Assembly (NCBI GenBank): GCA_003640385.1 | Contig: RCAB01000279.1 | Coordinates: 1 to 64,000, forward strand | Source of the DNA: Setaria digitata | Lineage: Eukaryota; Nematoda; Chromadorea; Rhabditida; Setariidae | Length of the DNA: 64,000 bases | Reading direction: 5' to 3' | Shown: in pieces, positions 1 to 11,428 of the stretch | How positions within the stretch are numbered: position 1 is the first letter of the stretch | How the letters are laid out: each line of letters starts with the position of its first letter | Made by a program: the position numbers and the translations under genes | The notes under the pieces: generated by a model | Databases searched by the model: none | Seen by the model: the letters and a program-made list of their open reading frames with translations, nothing else | Told to the model about the DNA's origin: nothing

Positions 1-2357
1 TATTGCAGCAACATAAATTCGGTCTGCAAATTCCAAAACTCGTTTCAGCTTTTAGTTTTATCTTTTCCAAGTAGAAAAAGGGAAATGAAAATGCTTCTCT
101 CATTTAAACATTTAGTTTCATATATTAGCAACTATTGAAATTTACTGTTTCAATAATATAGCATGATGACCAGATATTTCTGATGGAATTTTTCTTTCAA
201 AAATTTTACAGTCTGAGGATCTTTTGTTTTTTGGGAAATTGTTGTTTCATTTTATACCATTTTTAGAATATTAAATTAGTATCTAGAGCTAGTCTAGAAA
301 TTGAAATGAAATGGAGTGGGGATGCACATAATTGAAAGCATTTCATAGTAAATTTTGCTTTTGTTATAATTTTACACTTAATATAGAAGGACAAGTATTA
401 GGTATACGAAACATGTAGCGTAAATGCTACAATTTTTACAAATTAATTGATAATACTAATATATTTGAAATAATCAAATAACTTTCTTTTTGATCGATTC
501 TCTAATTTCGATTGTTTCCTTCAAATCTCCAATTCATTTAAGTATCATATGAATCAACTTCCTTTTTTTTACCAAGGAAAACAAAAATAACAGAAACTGT
601 TTTGGGACAAAATGGAAAATGTCAATTATTTATATTGTTATTAAAGGTTAAGAATCCCGATATTAATTCCAACGTTTCAGCGACTGAAACTAGTGAACAA
701 AATCATTCTTGTCTTGCAATACTGTAACTGGTTATGATGTAAGTTCAGTAAATGAGCAGGAAATGAATCAAATTCATAAAAATTGCATGGAAACAGCATA
801 AGTGATGGATGTTCATAGCAATATGACAGCTAATGATAATCTGGTCAGTGATATCAATGATACCAATGAAGCGCCATACCAATGAGGATATCAGTGAGGC
901 GTACTTTTAAACATTCTTTTCCTGATTTATTAGGTTAAAAAGTTTCTTTTGCAGGAATTGAAAAATAAATTGAAATTTTCGAGATTTTAAAGCTAGTCTG
1001 AATGAGAAAGATTAAAAAATCTACAAAAACAGGACAAAATTGTTTTAGGAAATATATTTTATAGAAAAATTTCCTTTTTTAGAAAACTTCCGAGATGATT
1101 TTATGATAAGAAGAATAGCACACATTGGAACTTCTTGATGATCATTTCAACATGTCAATGATGATCAAAAATCATTAGTATAAGTGCAAAAGTGTCACAA
1201 AAAAAACGCATCGTTTCTGCTGCTTATATTTTTCTCATCATCTCTTTATAAATTATTTACTGTTAAGAAATTCACTGAAAGTCAAATTTCCGGGATGATA
1301 TATTTAGCAGCAGATAACAAGTTTACTTTTCTTCATACAAATTTTTTTCAGAAAAGCATTGAATTTAATTATTCTCCCCACAAAATTTTATGTAAATGTG
1401 GGCAAAATACTTTTAAATTTATTAATTTTATATTTATTTGATGCCTGAAAAGAATGATGACGGTGAAACGAATTTGATGTATCATCGCTTTTCACAGGGT
1501 GTTGTGGTTCTTAAATTGTTACGATGTATTAATATCTCGGATAGCTTAAATCACCTTGGAACAAGATTAATTAGTCGCAAACTTTGTGCGATTCACACGC
1601 ATAAATCAGGCGCAAAGTGTAGGAATTAACTTTCTTTGATGCAATGGGTATTACAGATATGTAGTAGATATTTAGGTTTTGCGGTAATAATAGCTCGTTT
1701 GTTATTTTCAATATGTGATCTAAATTTTACGCCGTATCTAATTGAAAGTAATCATTGCTTTGTCCCGAAAAACTTTCACATCATTTTCAAACTTCATTTT
1801 TTATTACTCGATAGATAAACTAGTAAAACAATAAATTATTAGGAAAACTTTTATCAACTTCATAAAATACACAAACTGGTGACCCAATATTTTCAAAGTG
1901 GAACTAATCACTTCTTTCAGTCAATCACAATTGTCTTCACACCCCCTCGCTTCTTACAGACTCTATCATTTGAACTGCTTTGCCTAGGGAAAAAAATATT
2001 GAATTATTGAAGATAATAAAATTGAAGGGACAGAGCTAGCTTTAAGTGAAAAGTGGGAGTAAAAAAATCAAGATTTATTTTACCGTTCAATATATATGTA
2101 TAGATTCTAGTCTGAGGAATATTTTTGTGTCATAGCGATGATCAGATATCAAGCAAAAAAAAGAAAAAAAAATTGGAAAAAAAACTGATAAATAAATCTC
2201 ATCAGATAACCGCTTTCCAATTACTCAAAGGTAACTTTAATCTTTAATCGAGAATAGTAAAGAAATGCAATTTCAATCAATAAGGTTGTTTCTCAGTGCG
2301 GGAAGAAATACATTACGAAAATAATTCCTGCTGCTACCGTTGTCTTTACTGTTATAT
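1..2357. other. Intergenic, no intact gene seen
   Basis: AT-rich sequence downstream of RPC5. I see no exon chain with matching splice phases. Between about 632 and 890 one plus-strand frame looks codon-like but carries several stops; it is listed separately as a possible pseudogene. A second short open stretch at about 1440-1630 on the plus strand has mixed composition but no recognisable domain and no clear splice sites, so it is not called. The rest is low-complexity A/T sequence. Confidence 0.5.
632..890 (+). pseudogene. Decayed coding-like fragment, family unknown
   Basis: The plus strand reads as Asn/Ser/Thr/Glu-rich protein-like sequence (for example VSATETSEQNHS, then VSSVNEQEMNQIHKN, then NDNLVSDINDTNEAPYQ). 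It is interrupted by stops near 728, 802 and 883 and needs a frame change near the first stop. Amino acid content is unlike the Phe/Ile/Lys/Asn-rich translations of the surrounding AT-rich DNA. No domain is recognised. It could be a relic exon of a repeated gene or a chance GC-richer patch; confidence is low. Confidence 0.25.
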
Positions 2358-5300
2358 TCAAAAATTTACCAACCTACTACTAGTCCTTTTTTTCCTGCGT
2401 ACGATATTTCCAGCTTTTTCTTTCCTAGCCAATAGATAGCGATGTATTTCTTCCCAACGTTTATGCCAGTAGCGTTTTTCCTCGATACATATTTTCAACT
2501 CGTCCTTGCTGCAATGGAAGAACAAGGTAAAGAAGGGTAAGCGAACTTCTCGATTCATAATTTTATTTATAATAATATAACTTAAGAGTAATCCCACAAT
2601 TCCAAGTCTTGAATAAACACTTTCTAATGCAAATCTTCCTAGCTTACTTGATTTGAATCATTCTGTGAAAGGTCAGAAAGAATACTTGAAACAAAAAAAA
2701 AAGGCTAGCTTTGTGACACTAATGATCATAGACGAAAGTGGTGAAGGAAATGAAGATGAAGCGAGGAGCCATCAAAATTAACCTAGCTATCAAATGAGAT
2801 TTCAGGAGAACCTCGAAATGGTAAATTCGCTAAACCAACTAACTCAATGAATCTTTCCGAAGATTCTTTGATTTTTGTTGTTAGAAGTATAAAATTTTAA
2901 TAATGGAGTATCTATTAACATTAACAACCACCACAAAGTCCATTAGAGCATCAAAATGATCAGAAACTATAAGAATACAAAAGAGCCTAAATTTTAAAAT
3001 TTGGAATTCTTATACGTTTTTCCAAATTCATCCACATCATTATGTTTTAGTTTCCAAGTCCGTTCACGCTCATCCACCGTTACTCGGTTTAATGTTTTCA
3101 ACATGCTATCAAGATCCGAAGTAGTTAAACCAAACGCAGTTTGTAAATCTAACCTGAAAAATTGATTATACTTAAGTTTAAGCTATATATATTTGCAAGG
3201 ACATTGTATACGAAACTGCAAAAATGTTCACACTTTATATCAGGCTTATTGGCTGATTTGAAGTGACAAAAAAATTACCTCCTAACAGGTAAACTAGAAT
3301 TAAACAGACAGAGGACAAGGTCACGGGCAAAAAGAAATACTGATGTTTCATCAGGATAGAGCAATTCACTCTTTAGAATCCAAATATTGCACACCAAATG
3401 TGCGCAATCACGAATACGTGATATTAGCAAGTGTCGGGGAATACGCTTTGAAATATATTGTTCTGCTTCGTTCGTTGAGATACATCGCACTAAATTTATG
3501 GATAAGCATAGAAAGATTTTATAAATTAATGCCTACTTTGCAGTTTCACACGGAAGAATAAAAGATGCAGTTGAAAAAGTCAGCAGTATGAGAATAAACA
3601 ATAGTGATAAAAAAGAAAAACTTGATAAATGTTAAAAAAAAAAAATCAAAATACAAGTAACAGGAAAAAACACACGTAACAGCTCACCTTTTATCATCAG
3701 AGCTCGGACTTGCTGGACCTCAGGTAAATGCCGTATTCGTCGAAGAGATATCAACTGATTGCAATCACTCAAATCACTGAAGCATTAAGAAGACTTCTCA
3801 GGAAATGCTCAGCAACAATTTCTTTTCAATTATAAAAACAAAAGAAATTATATAAAAAGGAAAAAGCTAAAAGAAAAAGATAATTACAGTGCATTCATTT
3901 TCTCGCCTATAATAGCTTCCTGAACCAGTTGCTCAGGATCAGGAACTGTGCATGAACCAGGTGAAGTAATTGGGACAGATAATAATGATTCACTGTATTT
4001 TATCGACTCGGAATCCTGCAAAGAGCAACCAGATTTTTAATTCTACTAGCTTCCAATCTTAAATAACGGGAATCTATATAATAACCTCTGAAGGACAGCA
4101 CAAACAAAAAGAAAAAAGTGAGAAAAAAATACTCCGCTTCAAATAAACATAGTCAAAACCTAAGTCTAACAGATATGCAACCAGTATATCAATTAAAGAA
4201 TAACTTGAGTGTTTCACACAAGCAACAATTTCTTTTCAATTATAAAAACAAACACTCAACAAAGAAAAAAAAAGAACTAACCAATACAGAATTAATGTGC
4301 AACGGAGTCCACGGATCTTGCTCAATTAAGCGACTCCGATGAGCTGATGACTGCTCTCTACGTTTTTTTTGTCGCTCCGTTTCTGGGCGTTTGAATCGCA
4401 CACGAATAGGTGATGGGTTTTTAGAACTCCCCTCCTCCTCCGAATCAGACATTTCATCTGAAATCTTTTAGTTAATTCATATTCCATATTCTTGAGCTAG
4501 TCCCATATTCACATACCACACTGATGTTTTTGCTTGCTCAGCACCACCAACTCTTTACTGCTTCAGTGTTACTTATAAAAAAAAAAAAAATTTGTAAAGA
4601 AAAAAAAACTGTATGGAAGTTGGACAAAAACTTCAGGAATAATTTTCTGTGATGTGATATTAGAGAGTGAGCAAGACACGAAGACCACAGATAATTATGA
4701 AGGCAGTATGAAACTTACGGAAAGGATATTAAAGAAAAGAGAAAAACAAACCCTCAGAAGTTTTAGATGGTCGATTTTTTCCCTGAACATTTAGGTAGGA
4801 TATGGATCGTTTCATATCAAAAGTGCCCTTCAAAGGGCAAATGTATAAGCATTCTGTAAAATGAAAAAAATTCAACCTATAACACTATGGTTTAAAAGTC
4901 GCATTCCAAATGATATGGGAAAAAGTTTCATGAAAATGACCACCTTATACAAGAAGTGTTTTAAAAAAATTCCAGTTATTTGTCAATTAAAATCGATGCC
5001 AAGCCCAAATTTTATGAAACTAACGGTTTTTAAAGAAGCCTGCAGCATAATGAACTGGTGCATCATTTCCGAAACTGCGTCCAACATACACTTCTTCGTC
5101 CATTATTCGACTACAGCATTAAATATGCACATGTAAACGAGAAGTAATCAAATAACAAATTTAAGATAAACAAATCATAAAAATCAAGGTTGAGATAAGC
5201 TGAACCAATTTTTAGGAAAACTACATCAATTATAATGTTAGATTTTTGTCTCTGAAAAGTTAGAACGTGTAAACTAATAATTCTAAACTAAGTGAACTGT

Positions 5301-6167
5301 AGCAGAATTTTTTTCCCTTGGACAAATCATTAGCAAGAAAAGCTGTACAGTTTGGCTTCTCGCAAAATGAATTCCCTATAAAGAAATGCATACAAGTCAG
5401 AAGACACTCCTGCACTAGCAGCTGAAATCATTGCCAGATGTTCGGCACGCCCTTTATCGAATGAGCTTGACAGTTTGTCAACTGGCAATCGCGTTTCTAA
5501 CTGAAATAACGGTAAAAAATAGACAGACTAAATCTTAGCATAGTTTTTTATGACAGAACTATGACAAGCGTAAGGTTTATGCCAATGAAAAGAAAGAATT
5601 CTGACGCAGAAATAAATCTATTACCATTTTGACATTTTTTTTGTAACGCGCCTTAACAATACCACAGCCAAACGGATTCACTTTCCGTATCGGATATTGA
5701 ATACGATAGAGCTCGTTGTTCTCACGACTTTGACAAAGTATTACATCTATCTGTAACAATAAAATATGAAGCAGATCTTAGAGCCACGCAATAAGGAGTG
5801 CACCCAAGGAAGGATTCTACTAGAAGCTTATGATCCAAGAAGACAGGAATGATTTCTGCTCTGCAGATACAACGACTGACTTAAAGCACGGCAAGTAATA
5901 ATCTTTTCTTCAGAAACGAAAGACGTACAACTGCACGTAAACAGATTACTGAAGAAAGAAAATAAACACCATTACCGGAAGTGAAAAACGCCGGAAATAT
6001 AAAAGGATCTGTTTGCCAGACATGTCTGGATGGTCTCAATTATCCAGTCTAGCTTCTCTTTTCTCCGATATAAAAGATGCAGTGGAACAAAAGAAAGAAC
6101 TAACTTCCGCAACAACATTGTCATTGCCACAGAATTCATCCACACCATCATCTACATCATCCTTCAT
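2358..6167 (-). CDS. DNA-directed RNA polymerase III subunit RPC5 (POLR3E)
   Basis: RPC5 pairs with RPC4 on RNA polymerase III, which makes tRNA, 5S rRNA and U6 RNA in the nucleus. Exons (minus strand, 5' to 3'): 6105-6167, 5625-5750, 5394-5500, 5025-5110, 4752-4853, 4282-4457, 3888-4015, 3688-3776, 3279-3489, 3016-3153, 2358-2508; all phases agree and give about 458 residues. Family matches seen: VAEIDVIL near residue 20, ELYRIQYPIR near 35, SISYL near 140, IRVRFKRPE with a downstream DPW in the middle, then NIWILKSELLYP, corresponding to the GNWVVKSDILYP block of the human protein, and RYWHKRWEEI at the end. It ends after this block, so it lacks most of the C-terminal half of the 708-residue human protein; short RPC5 proteins of this kind occur outside vertebrates. 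The start rests on the acidic first exon and is the least certain part. Confidence 0.88.
3811..4252. repeat. 32-base exact direct repeat in two adjacent RPC5 introns
   Basis: Positions 3811-3842 and 4221-4252 are identical over 32 bases (starting agcaacaatt, ending aaaacaaa). They lie in the introns on either side of the 3888-4015 exon, 410 bases apart. The sequence is not a simple repeat, so chance is unlikely; a small duplication or gene conversion is the likely cause. Confidence 0.8.
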
Positions 6168-6728
6168 TGCCAAAAGTAACACCTAACACAGTGTGTCAAC
6201 CATCTCAAGTAGGCAACTTCGAGACTTCACCAAAAAAACAGTGTGGCATCTTGAGAGAGTGCGAGATGGCTGTAAGAAAAAAGAATAGCGAGATTTTACA
6301 AATTAACGGGCTTATTCAGCACACACTGCAAAAAAATTGTATTACACATTTACGGAAGACTGAAAAACTGTTGAAAATTGTATGTGCTATGATGAACATT
6401 TGAAAGACAAGGGAAAGAATTATGGAGCATTATGACTGGGAGAGATATTGCAAAGATTGAGAAAATGTTGAAAACTCTACACATTATAGTGGAGATTTGA
6501 AGTACAAAGAAATGAATTTTATAACTGTGGGAGGTTTATCAAGATTAGGAAGGGTGAATGATTTGAACAAAATATAAAGAGACGTTTGTGTTTCTTATTT
6601 TGCTACTGTTCAATTAATTTCAGGAATCATTAGCATTTCAGGATAGGTTGGAATCATTTCTGTTCAATTCTCAAACAAATTGCGAGGATTCCTCAGTATG
6701 GGCTGTAATCTGTCCCACCTGGATGTAA
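6022..6728 (+). CDS. Small unrecognised protein, tentative five-exon model
   Basis: I do not recognise this protein. Proposed exons: 6022-6175, 6224-6271, 6320-6338, 6407-6488, 6624-6728, total 408 bases, about 135 residues. Exon 1 starts MSGWSQLSSLASLFSDIKD and is followed by a Ser/Thr-rich run. The fourth exon (KELWSIMTGRDIAKIEKML) and the last exon (ESLAFQDRLESFLF, ending CPTWM) read like protein and sit behind plausible AG acceptors (ttaatttcag before the last). Weak points: two introns of only about 48 bases, a 19-base micro-exon, and a GTGGAG donor. The amphipathic N-terminus resembles golgin-type membrane-sensing N-termini, which is only a loose similarity. The first exon overlaps RPC5 exon 1 on the opposite strand. 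Confidence 0.42.
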
Positions 6729-7596
6729 TAGATCGATACCGATCGAATCTTTTAATTCAGTGCATTCAATTCAATATCTGCTTCTTTTTTTTTTGCTTTG
6801 GAATCGATCATTCAATTCATTTTCTTTTTTGTTTAATTCGCTATTTTTCATGCCAAGAATCTATCAGATTTATTCATTCTTATGCAGTGTGAATTTCCCC
6901 TGCATTTCCTCTAGCGGTTGTAATAACTCGCAGTGCTGCATGTGCTTCATCTTACCTCTCAAATGAGAATCAGTCTCTCTTATCGTTCCATCCATTTCAT
7001 ATATTATATAATCTGCATAAATTTATCATTGTGCCTGATAATTCGTCGAAATTCTTAGTAGAACGGCTGTAAAATTAAGTTCTTCTCAGTTCAGTTGTTT
7101 TTTCTCATGAAATTTATGTGATATTTAAATTACAAATGAGAATGGACAAGAATATTTCTTTATTTGTCTTCTTTCTTCTTCAGTTACGGCAGAGATTATT
7201 TCGACAAAAATCAGTTTCGTCGTGCCAAAGTCTTTTGACGAGATTGGAAAATTTATTTCTGAGATAATGTTTTTTATCTTTTATCAGCTAAAGAATTATA
7301 CGTCTTCAATGTTTTATTTTATTTTTTTGTAACTCTTCGGAACTAGTGCTTTTTGATTTATATGCTGTCTTATACTACGTCGTTTCTCTTCCTTTTTTTT
7401 TTTGCCTAATTTTTTTCCTTATATTTGGAAACAAGATAAATTTGAATATCATGAAGCTGTCTGAAAAATTTTAAATTTTGAAATTTACATAAAAAATTGT
7501 GAAATACGAAAAGCATATAAAAGATTGAATTGAGCAATGATTATGGTAATAGTGGTTGCATAAGCTGTCGAAAACACACTTAAACGTTTTTCCGAA
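6729..7596. other. Intergenic, AT-rich
   Basis: T-rich sequence between two plus-strand genes. I see no exon-like segment with splice signals. It may hold the 3' UTR of the upstream gene and the promoter of the membrane-protein gene, but no specific element is recognised. Confidence 0.5.
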
Positions 7597-10085
7597 ATGT
7601 TCCTTCAATCTATTCAAAAATTAACTGTCGTCGTGTGCTTGTTTCAAATGACAGTCGCACTTTTTTCAGCTCATGTCCGCTTTTTCTACTTCATATATTA
7701 ATGTAATACTTGTGATGCAAGCATGTGATAAAACATTGATAAGACATATGCGCTGATAAAAACAGTACTAATTTGACGAAGAAAATGATGGAGCAATTTT
7801 AACATCATGTCACTAAATATCTTATCATTAAAAGAAATAGTGATATAGCAATAAGTACTTGTTGTCGAAGTAGCGTATATTTATTAATGATCTAATTAGT
7901 ATGTAGTTAATAACGTAAAAGATAAAACCTGTAAAGCAATAAAGCAGTTATTACAGAGAGATTGTGTGGAATACGAAAAGAATCACACAGTTTGTGCATC
8001 GATGCGAGCTTGCAAAACTTCAGCGGTAGAATAAAATTAATTCCCACTGGCTATTTCGTCACCTTTTTTCTTATTTTTGAAAAATATTCCATTTTTTCAA
8101 ACTTGTTAAATTTTAATTTGATCAAAGTAAGCGTTAGACCAAAAGCAAGTACGAGCAAAAATCAGTCATTTTGACCTTAATTATAATATCACCGAAATTA
8201 CTTAAGTACTTATTAATTAATTGTTAGTGCCATTAATTCGAAATATTCTAAAAGACATCGATCGGTTACAACTTTAGTTCTTCTTTTCTAAATTTTTTCT
8301 TTCTTCAAGTTAAGCAACTGCGATGAATTAATTAATAATGAGGGTGTTGCCAGTTTTGCAGAAGTACGAATATATGCTTTTTCATTAGACCATACATTTA
8401 TTTATCATGTGCAATCTTTTATCATCACTATCATGCCAATCTTTCATGATGTCCTAATACTGTGAATAAATTATTTTATAGTGTAGACTTTATCCATGCC
8501 AAAGTGTACCAGCTGTTCATTTTCACAATCTTGCCACTATTCTTCGTAAAGTTCTTCGAAATCGGCCAAATTTTAGAGAACGACTCAATCCACTACTACA
8601 CGATCCCATGCAAACATCAATTTTTATGGTTAAAATATTTTATTTTCTATTTTCTTCCAATTATAATTATTACATATGTATAGATATATATAATAAAATA
8701 GGAAATAATTTTAGCAACTCCTTATTAATATCATTAATTAATTAATTTTAGCAACTCCTTATTAATATCATTAATAAATTAATTTTAGCAGGATGAACCA
8801 GGTGCATATTGTGGTTTAAAGAGTAGTTTGCTGGGAAATGTAAAAATTAGAGTTATGTCATCGGAAGGAATATTTCAACAGTTATTACGCAAAGCATCCT
8901 TTAATCAACAGCGATATTTGTACGCACGTGATGATTGCATGGATATGTGTCACGTATTTGGGATTAATTTGGGATGTGAAATGGTACCGGAAGATGATAT
9001 TGAAGTAATTAAAACTGTCACATTTAAGCATCTACAGCATATGGTATTCTTTCAGTGTGGCGAGTAAGCTTTTGTCATTTGTCATTTATAATTAATATCA
9101 CTAGTATTATTGCTATTATTAATAGTATTTTTTGCTGTTATTCGTCAAATTCTCTAAAGTGTTAGATTTACCAAGTTATGAATGAGTTCGCTAATACACT
9201 CATAATGATATCATAAGTTCTGATGGTAATATTGTGAACGATTTCTTTTTTTTTTAAAATTAATATCAATGATATTGTGATTTTCAATGATAATCTTGTG
9301 GAAAGTTTTTTAACATCACTAATCACTGGTGATTGTTGTGAACATCGTAAGGAATGGTTTTTCTTTTTTTAGTTTTTTTTTTAGAAGGATAATGAATATG
9401 ATAAACTAATGTTATTATCATGTGATATTAAAATGATATGTAACATCGTTTACAAAACTAAACAATATGTATATATTCTTAATAAATGATTGTTAATTAA
9501 AAATGATAATGATTAGATTTCCAATGCTAATGATGATAATGATGATTTTGGTAATAACATTTGTGATTATTATCATATTGGAATTATTCGTCGGGATATC
9601 AAGGATTCGTGCAGCAAAAAGAGCAAGTCAAATAAAAACTGCCGAACAACTTGAAGGTGAAACGACTACTGAAGGTTGTACCTTTTTATTCTTACAAAGT
9701 AATTATTAAAAAGAAAAGGATGCTGAAAATTTCTCGGTTCAATTGATTTTTTCATACATTTCTATTTGCAGTTAAATAATTTTTAAATTTTCACTCTGAA
9801 ATTGGATGAAGTCTAGCTTCTCGTTTTCAATTAGGAAATCAAAATAAATTTGAAGCTTGCAGGAACAGAAAAAAAAATTGAAGTGGAATAATTAGTCTGG
9901 ACAAAAAAAATTTAAATAACTTAATGAGCGTAGATAATTGGTGTTCCAATTGCTCACATAATTTTGATAATTCATTTCCAGCAACATCTGTAAGTTCAGC
10001 GAAACCTCGGGTTGTAACTACGTCTTCGGAAAAACAAGGCATAAGATCAAACAAATACAGATCTGATAGTGAAAAATCAGGATAA
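7597..10085 (+). CDS. Single-pass membrane protein with Cys-rich ectodomain, family unknown
   Basis: I do not recognise the family. Exons 7597-7674, 7957-8025, 8482-8628, 8792-9063, 9517-9674 and 9982-10085 join in phase to about 275 residues. Residues 1-25 are a likely signal peptide (LTVVVCLFQMTVALFS). Residues 27-190 are a luminal or extracellular region with about ten cysteines, including CASMRAC, CRLYPC and CMDMCHVFGINLGC, and a stretch rich in Arg (TILRKVLRNRPNFRERL). Residues about 190-212 are a strongly hydrophobic membrane segment, followed by a basic stop (RIRAAKRAS) and a short Ser/Thr-rich tail that ends at a TAA. The topology is therefore type I. The first exon is least certain, since its donor (gtccgc) is poor and an alternative start at 7674 with a better donor (gtaata) would remove the signal peptide. 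Confidence 0.7.
8707..8791 (+). repeat. 37-base tandem repeat carrying three splice-acceptor-like sites
   Basis: The sequence aattttagca occurs three times with exact 37-base spacing (AG ending at 8714, 8751 and 8788) at the 3' end of intron 3 of the membrane-protein gene. The first two copies continue identically with actccttattaatatc; the third runs into the exon. Only the last AG, or the CAG at 8791, keeps the reading frame. Confidence 0.8.
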
Positions 10086-11428
10086 TACAGGTATTTAGAT
10101 GCTATGCGTTATTATCGCCATTGAATTTTCAATAGTTTCTTGAGAAATTTTAATTTAAAATGATTAAAAATAGAAGTAAAATATGGAAGTGCCAAATTTT
10201 TTTTTAATTTCAATTTAAATATTTAACTTCTTATTTTAGGAAATGATAAATTGAAGGATTAAAGAATGCTTCCAATCAACAATTTGTTATTTATGCACTT
10301 CTAAAAAATTACACTCTGTAATTTAAGGCGTTTTCAAATTTTAATTTAAGAAATTTGTAATTCAACTGTAATTATAAAAATTTTCACCAATTTAGCATTA
10401 GTACTTGAAAAACACAAAGTTGCTGATCAAATGTTTTTCTTTCTTTCCTTTTTCCTTTTTTTTTTTTTTCATTATGAAATGACATGAACGTTGAAATGAT
10501 GAAATGTACGTGACTAGTGTGAATAAAATATATTAAATTGGAATTCTTTTTGATTTAAAACGAGAAAAAGAAAACGCAGCAATCTAATTATCAAGTAAAA
10601 TTAAAAAGTGGCAAAAGTTGCAGCTAGAAATTAAATGATCGGTATTTAATATTGGATCTAAAAAAAGGACAAGATTGGTTTCAGCCTAAAAAAAAAAAGA
10701 AAAAAACTTTATTTATGTAAATTTCTTAGTTAACGTCAATTAATATTAATTAGCTTATAGCTTATGAATTTATGTGCATTCACATTTTTTGATACTACAA
10801 AAATTTATAATTATTTATTTATAAATATAATAAAGATTTATGTGAATTCATTCAGAATAAAAGTAATTAGAAGATAATAAATGGATAAATTGAAAGAAAA
10901 AGAAAGCCAAAAATTTTTCACATTGTAGAGTGAAAATTTGAATGCAAAAGTAATTTTAATTTGAATCTAAGTCTTCTAAAGAAAAAAAAGATGAATATAA
11001 TTATGCAAAAAAAAATTGTCTTTAAAACTGATTCAATCGAGAAGTTTCCATGAGTGATATTCATTCCATCCGTGTGCGCTATCTCAAAACGGTTTTTTCA
11101 CTTCGTCATTTGAGGTTTAGGCAAAATTGTATGCTTATTTAACCTTTTTTTTTTTGATATTTCCTTCCCAAAAAAGGAAAAAAAATCCCTTATTTGACCT
11201 TTTTAGAAATGAAAAATCACAATTTTAATGATTTCTTTAAAATATAACGCAGAGTTGAATTGTCAGCACATTTACGTCGAATCTCTCTTCCTCTTGGTCA
11301 TCAATTTACACTTTTACCATAATTAATTTGCTTCAGAATAAAAACTCATCATCCTCATTACTGAATTATATTTTTGTCATTAATTTACTAAGTTCTTAGA
11401 TTAAAATCTTCTAAAAAAAAAAAAAAAA
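10086..11428. other. Intergenic, very AT-rich
   Basis: Between the membrane-protein gene and the BTB gene, both on the plus strand. It holds long A and T runs and no exon-like segment that I can support. An A-rich tract directly precedes the BTB start codon. Confidence 0.5.

Noticed and set aside
1184..1818. Three consecutive open frames on the plus strand
   Set aside because: No splice signals join them and no domain is recognised; composition of the first is plain AT-rich DNA. A mobile-element relic cannot be excluded.
7962..8174. Plus-strand frame starting CGIRKESHSLC
   Set aside because: The overlapping frame (CVEYEKNHTVC) joins the membrane-protein exons in phase; this one reads on into intron sequence.
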